12,966 nt of DNA from Melampsora larici-populina 98AG31 (lineage: Eukaryota > Basidiomycota > Pucciniomycetes > Pucciniales > Melampsoraceae), in NCBI RefSeq assembly GCF_000204055.1, contig NW_006768991.1, positions 1 to 12,966 on the forward strand, given 5' to 3'. The translations under genes were made by a program, and so were the position numbers. Below are positions 9,301-12,966 of the stretch, piece by piece; position 1 is the stretch's first letter, and each line of letters begins with the position of its first letter. A model generated the notes under the pieces. That model saw nothing but the letters and a program-made list of their open reading frames with translations, was not told the origin of the DNA and searched no databases.

Positions 9301-9827
9301 TCAAGCAGTGGGATCAGTATGGTGAAATGAATGTAAAGCAAGTGGAGAGTTTCAATGGACATACTGAGTAGGTCGACCAAATCCACGTCCCTTTCGCGCC
9401 ATTGGCTAGGATGACAGTTGCATGTGGCCTTGTGATCATGGTTCCACGTCGCGGGATTGCCCCACTCGCTTGTCTTCAATGAACATGCGAGATATGCGGA
9501 GAACATTTCTTCTGCTGCCTGGGCAAGAAGAAGATCGCGTGCGTGTCTTTCATCATCGAGTCGAGCCTGATGTATTTCATCAATAAAGTCGGGTCGTGGT
9601 ATCTCATTATCATCTTGATCTTGCTGATCTACCATAAGGCCATAATCCTGGTGATCATCCGCATCGTCCTTAGGGTGACCGTTGGCGTTGGTTGGCTGGT
9701 GCTTCCGAGATTTAACTGCCTTTCGCATCTTCTCAAAGTGCTTCCTCTGCTGCTCGGTCTTTGGCACCTTCATCCAGTAAGGCTTCTTGGGGTTAAAAGG
9801 TTGGTGGACCCCTTCGAATTTAGGCAT
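6339..9827 (-). CDS. CxC1-type KDZ transposase, ten exons
   Basis: DDE-class transposase of the Kyakuja-Dileera-Zisupton (KDZ) superfamily. I join these - strand exons: 9827-9051, 8994-8656, 8577-8432, 8371-8248, 8171-7901, 7823-7586, 7509-7343, 7271-7143, 7091-6714 and 6652-6339. Introns are 51-78 nt, GT-AG, and the frame stays open for 2883 nt, giving 960 residues. The CxC1 cluster near the N-terminus shows C136/C138 (CNC) and C189/C191 (CRC), followed by MGFIGGSPKYPKTAFSIRLL. The core has CPRC (301-304), a first acidic residue in VVCMDGNFQHRR (D325), GCDETGLM, CRHD, a second in GILYDIGC (D451) and a third in GLSDGEGSERVW (E509 or E512). After it comes a charged, coiled-coil-like tail (RRKKTEARTRLEEAE; RLEALRATRRRARTQAER) ending in an acidic region. 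The start MPKFEGV was chosen because the frame upstream (possible ATGs at 9911 and 9965) enters a hairpin and looks non-coding. Least certain joins: the AAG acceptor at 7510, the GTTTGT donor at 8431 and the donor at 7342. No disabling mutation was found. Confidence 0.85.
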
Positions 9828-10283
9828 GATGAACTGGAAGTTAAAATATTCGATGAGGTGTTCAAAGGAATTGAACACGTCTGACTCAGTTCTATTTGAA
9901 TGTTGGAACATGTGAAATGTAACAATGTTTGGGTTAAGTAGCTGTATGTTACTTAACCCAAACATTACATCGATTTCATCAGCATATGTAACATTTCATC
10001 AACTTCAGGCTCATATCACCAAGTGACATGTGCCACATACACACCAATGAGTACTTTATGGGTTTGATGAAATCGCTCAGGCGGAAATCCGTGAATGTAA
10101 GACGGTACATTTGTATGCAAACCAATATTAAATACAACAATCAAACAAATGAATTGTTGAGAACATTGGTATGAAAATTTGCTTGATTGTATAAGTTGGC
10201 ACAATATGTACAGGACGAACATAGGAGTCATTTATGAATCACTTCTTAAGACAAAAGATTACATACACTAACTACATTTCAAA
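9828..10283. other. Spacer between the KDZ and FAR1-OTU genes
   Basis: About 456 bp between the 3' end of the FAR1-OTU gene and the first exon of the KDZ gene, both on the - strand. It probably holds the KDZ promoter and leader and the 3' untranslated end of the FAR1-OTU gene. It contains the 17-bp inverted repeat at 9924-9966 and a further 10-bp pair, cgatttcatc (9971-9980) with gatgaaatcg (10066-10075). An open frame at 10016-10231 (-) has no recognisable content. Confidence 0.5.
9924..9966. repeat. 17-bp perfect inverted repeat, 9-nt loop
   Basis: aatgtttgggttaagta (9924-9940) and tacttaacccaaacatt (9950-9966) are exact reverse complements around gctgtatgt. Outside the perfect stem, atgtaac to the left and acat to the right extend the match with a small bulge. 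It sits about 97 nt upstream of the chosen KDZ start codon, so on the - strand it could be a leader hairpin, a transposase-binding site or the remnant of an element end. The foldback is certain; its role is not. Confidence 0.75.
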
Positions 10284-12870
10284 CTATTCGCTATCTGACA
10301 TCAGGTCTACAGGCTCTTTTGTACCATACAACCAAGGGTATTCTTGAACTAATATAGGCCGTATACATCGGTTGAACATATTAAAATGAGAGTCATATTT
10401 ATGGGCCCACTCTAATGCGTCGGGCTTGGCGAGTTTGTACCATTCTTTCCATGGATTGGGAATGGGGAGGGTTTGAGAAGAAATGAGGGACAGGGACAAA
10501 AAATGAAGACCTTTGTGATCATAACCAAGAAAGATGGGTGGATTGTCGTTCACAGGACCTTCCAGAGGTAGTGCTGAAAAACATCCGGAACCTTCACCAT
10601 ATACGCAGAACAGCCGTTGGTAAGTCGAAGCAATGAGATATAACATCCGTGCCGAATTAAGCCACAGCGAAGGGGTATCCAACACACTTTCCCTTTGCGT
10701 TCTAAGTACTGAGATGTGTTCAGCAACCCCACCATCTCCATTATTCCGGGCTGCGAAGTGTGATTCGTAGAATTCGGCTTTCGAATTGAGCTCCTCAATC
10801 AGCTCTTCTCGTACCAAAAGCCATTGGTCTTCAGTTCTTCCGAGACTAATCGCGATTGCCCGATATCCGCAGTGACCATCACCGCGAGGGTCTGACACTG
10901 ATTCTACATACTCATGGAGCCAAAAAGGTACACGATTGTCCTGGAAGTTCTGGCTGCATTGATCAATAACAATCAAGTAACGACGTAGGATATTTGAGTG
11001 GGACTTACACACTTTTTGGGTGTTGCACGTGCGCCTAGAACGGCGTACACCTGGAATTGGACCGGGGTCAGCTGTTTGGTGTCGAGTTGACCGACGAAGG
11101 TTAAAGTCAAGCTGGACTGCAGCTAAACCAGACTTCAAAGTTTTATCCTTGTTATTTTTTTTCTTGATCTACAAAATGACACCACATGGGTTGGTGTGAG
11201 CAAGAAGAAGTGGTTAGGAGATGGGTGGAAGGGTGGTGTATTTGTGAATTACACCCACTTTGGTGGATGGCTGTAGTTCAGGAGTGATCGGAGTGTTCTC
11301 ATCTTTCTGAGCCGGGTGTGAGAATGGTAACAAGCTTTCCACTTGGAAACTTTCGTCCCCATCATCGAGAGTACCAGACATGGGCGAGATCGGTTGTACT
11401 GTTGGCTGTATGGCGTCGGTAGAAGCTGGCTTGGTTAAACCAATGACCTCTTTGTTTTTATCTGTGGGTGAGATCTAATGTGTTATGGAATTGTGTATTA
11501 GCGTGATGAAACAACAACTAAAACAACATGTCAGGCAGGGGACACACCTCAAGTGGTATATTTGTCGGACTGAGGTTTGGTGAAGGCTTCCAAAACAATA
11601 AGTCGGTTAATATGGTGATCTGTCAAACAGCTATTCGGAAATTTCAGGTATTGACATTAGATAGGTGCTCACAAATACCTCGGTGTCATCGGCGGGCTCT
11701 GACTCGTAATCAACCAAAGACGGATGAACTGGAAGATTGATTGGGGCTTTGGCCAAGTCTGATTCATATGGAGAGTGCGATGTCAATGGAAGTGGTTGTA
11801 GAGCACAACGTGGTGAAAAAATGCCTGTTGGTGAAGGCAATGGGGGTGGAGATGACCGAAATAGGTTCTGAGGCGTAAAAAGGTTGGTGGTTTCTGGAAC
11901 AGTTGAGTTCGCCTTTTGATGGAGGGTAGGTATAGGTATCTGTGAGGTGGAGGTATCGATACTTGAGGTGATTTTTGGTTTCTTCTTGACAGGTGGAGGT
12001 ACATCTTCTGTCGCGTGAGGGATTGTCTATACAATCCAATATCAATTGATTAATGTGAGTTACGTTCCAGGGAAAAAAAGGCGTACTAACTGTTGAAACA
12101 GATGGGATCAGAGTTTGGTAAAAGCCAGTGAGGTTGTTCGCGTTAGGTTCTTCTGAGGGTTGAAGGATATTTGCTTCGGAGCGTCGAATGCTTGCATGAA
12201 GTGCTTTGGTACAATACTTGGCGAGTACTTGTTCAATTTCATCGAGAGCTTGGGATTTATGTTGGCCTGTAAGCTGTAAGATCCTATCGGATATCTGATG
12301 GATGGTATGTAAACGAAAGTGCCAAGTGAGATGACTAAGGGAATGTACTGACCATGGCCGAACGTTGGTTCATTGCTGTCGAAGAGTCATCAACGGAATC
12401 GGCTCGCTGTGGCTGGGATATCCAAAGTGTTAGAAGGAGGGTTAGTTTCATCTCGATGTTGTGTAAAGTCGGTGTGTTTGTACCTCACATCCAATTGGTT
12501 CGTGGTTGTGAGTTGGGTTTTGGATGTGAATTTTCCAACTGCCTAAAGGAGGTAAGTTGGATTCGTTCCCATTGAGGGCTATCTTTTGAAGGTGAGCTGG
12601 GACTGTAGAAGGGATGACCTGATAAATCCTGAAGGCGAATGGACAGTTTGTTTTGCGGGATTTTGAATCGAGTGATGGTTTCTTTCCTGAACGATGGCAC
12701 TTGTATCGTATGCTGGTGCCTTCGGAAGATCGGGTAGCGATCTTGTATCCATGTGCAGCTGCGTGTGCTTTGAGCTTGGTCTGCATATCGTCAAGGGAGG
12801 CGGTGACAAGGTCGTGGGGTGGTGGTTGGAGTCTAGGATGGCCGTTGGGTATTGAGGTGGTAGACGACAT
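10284..12870 (-). CDS. FAR1-type zinc-finger / OTU cysteine protease fusion, seven exons
   Basis: I join - strand exons 12870-12484, 12412-12353, 12294-12091, 12026-11679, 11619-11548, 11474-11259 and 11168-10284. Every join is phase 0 with GT-AG ends, introns are 58-90 nt, several with CTAAC/CTAAT-like branch sites, giving 2172 nt and 723 residues. The N-terminus has a FAR1/WRKY-GCM1-like zinc finger as in MULE transposases: YKCHRSG (C58), TNCPFAF (C76) and NPTHNHEP (H121, H123). Exons 3-6 encode a Pro/Ser/Thr-rich, probably disordered linker with a basic patch (PPPVKKKPKI). The C-terminal exon holds an OTU deubiquitinase-like domain: SDPRGDGHCGYRAIA (D526, Cys nucleophile C529) and GYDHKGLHFLSL (H651), then a W-rich tail resembling OTU domains fused to MULE proteins. 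The MULE DDE core and SWIM finger are absent. In the last exon, 11011 to about 10930 could be a further intron, but its frame is open. Likely action is DNA-bound removal of ubiquitin, which is inference. Confidence 0.75.
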
Positions 12871-12966
12871 CGGAGTAAGGATGGTTGGTGAGGGGGAGGA
12901 GTAGATGATGACTGTCGAGTTTGATTGGTTGCGAAAGATACCAGGGGGGTGTGGTTAGGGTATAAG
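12871..12966 (-). promoter_or_regulatory. Upstream flank of the FAR1-OTU gene
   Basis: Read on the - strand, the 96 bp before the ATG at 12870 is strongly C/T-rich (ctactcctccccctcacc), a common feature of fungal transcription start regions, and carries a CCAAT box (complement of 12924-12928) about 54 nt before the start codon. The window ends here, so the rest of the promoter is not visible. Confidence 0.3.

Larger units (their letters stand above)
2199..9827. mobile_element. Possible composite KDZ element carrying a TET/JBP-like gene
   Basis: The TET-like gene on the + strand and the KDZ transposase gene on the - strand face each other tail to tail around the repeat block at 4295-6284. Linkage of these two families within fungal transposons has been reported, which makes a shared mobile unit plausible. 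The coordinates span only the two genes: I could not find matching terminal inverted repeats or target-site duplications outside them by eye, so the true borders are unknown. The two may instead be separate insertions in a repeat-rich region. Confidence 0.45.

Noticed and set aside
9543..9884. Hydrophobic + strand open frame that resembles a membrane protein
   Set aside because: It is the antisense of the acidic and charged KDZ exon 1, which produces hydrophobic codons on the other strand.
9828..9965. Upstream in-frame ATGs at 9965 and 9911 as the KDZ start
   Set aside because: The extra residues run through the 17-bp inverted repeat and look unlike family N-termini; MPKFEGV at 9827 is a better start. 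Not excluded for 9911.
10550..10798. - strand open frame inside the OTU exon
   Set aside because: An out-of-frame shadow of the OTU domain, which has its catalytic residues in the other frame.
1..12966. tRNA, rRNA or riboswitch genes
   Set aside because: No cloverleaf with conserved T-loop sequence, no rRNA-like block and no riboswitch core was noticed; a covariance-model scan was not possible.

Overview
This window looks like an accessory, transposon-rich stretch of a rust-type basidiomycete genome (Pucciniales, Puccinia-like). I infer this from three things: coding exons split by many short GT-AG introns of about 51-90 nt, a CxC1-type KDZ transposase beside a TET/JBP-like 2OG-Fe(II) oxygenase (a pairing known to be expanded in basidiomycetes), and a multi-exon FAR1-type/OTU gene resembling parts of Mutator-like elements. 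No rRNA, tRNA, CRISPR array or bacterial-style operon was seen.

Layout. 1-408 holds the apparent 3' coding exon of an unrecognised + strand gene. 409-2198 is mostly non-coding and ends in a pyrimidine-rich leader with an exact 138-bp tandem duplication (1608-1883). 2199-3536 (+) is an uninterrupted 445-residue TET/JBP-like oxygenase gene. 3537-6338 is AT-rich and repetitive: a 119-bp duplication, a 146-bp segment with 17-bp terminal inverted repeats, a ~126-bp tandem array carrying a CACGTG box per unit, several hairpins and a ~167-bp duplication. 6339-9827 (-) is a KDZ transposase gene that I could assemble from ten exons into one open frame of 960 residues, with CxC1 cysteine pairs and candidate D, D, E catalytic residues. 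9828-10283 is a spacer with a perfect 17-bp inverted repeat. 10284-12870 (-) is a gene I could assemble from seven exons, all joined in phase 0, into 723 residues: FAR1/WRKY-GCM1-like zinc finger, long Pro/Ser/Thr-rich linker, OTU cysteine protease. The MULE transposase core expected between those two ends is absent. The remaining 96 bp is its upstream flank.

How the genes may work together. The TET-like gene and the KDZ gene converge tail to tail around the repeat block. Published comparative work (Iyer and colleagues, 2014) described TET/JBP genes travelling with KDZ elements in fungi, so this may be one composite element carrying its own DNA-base-modifying enzyme. The FAR1-OTU gene lies directly upstream of the KDZ gene on the same strand and adds a probable DNA-binding deubiquitinase. 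Whether the three form a unit is inference: no terminal repeats enclosing the whole block were found by eye. Exon boundaries were deduced by hand from splice consensus, frame and family similarity, not from transcripts.
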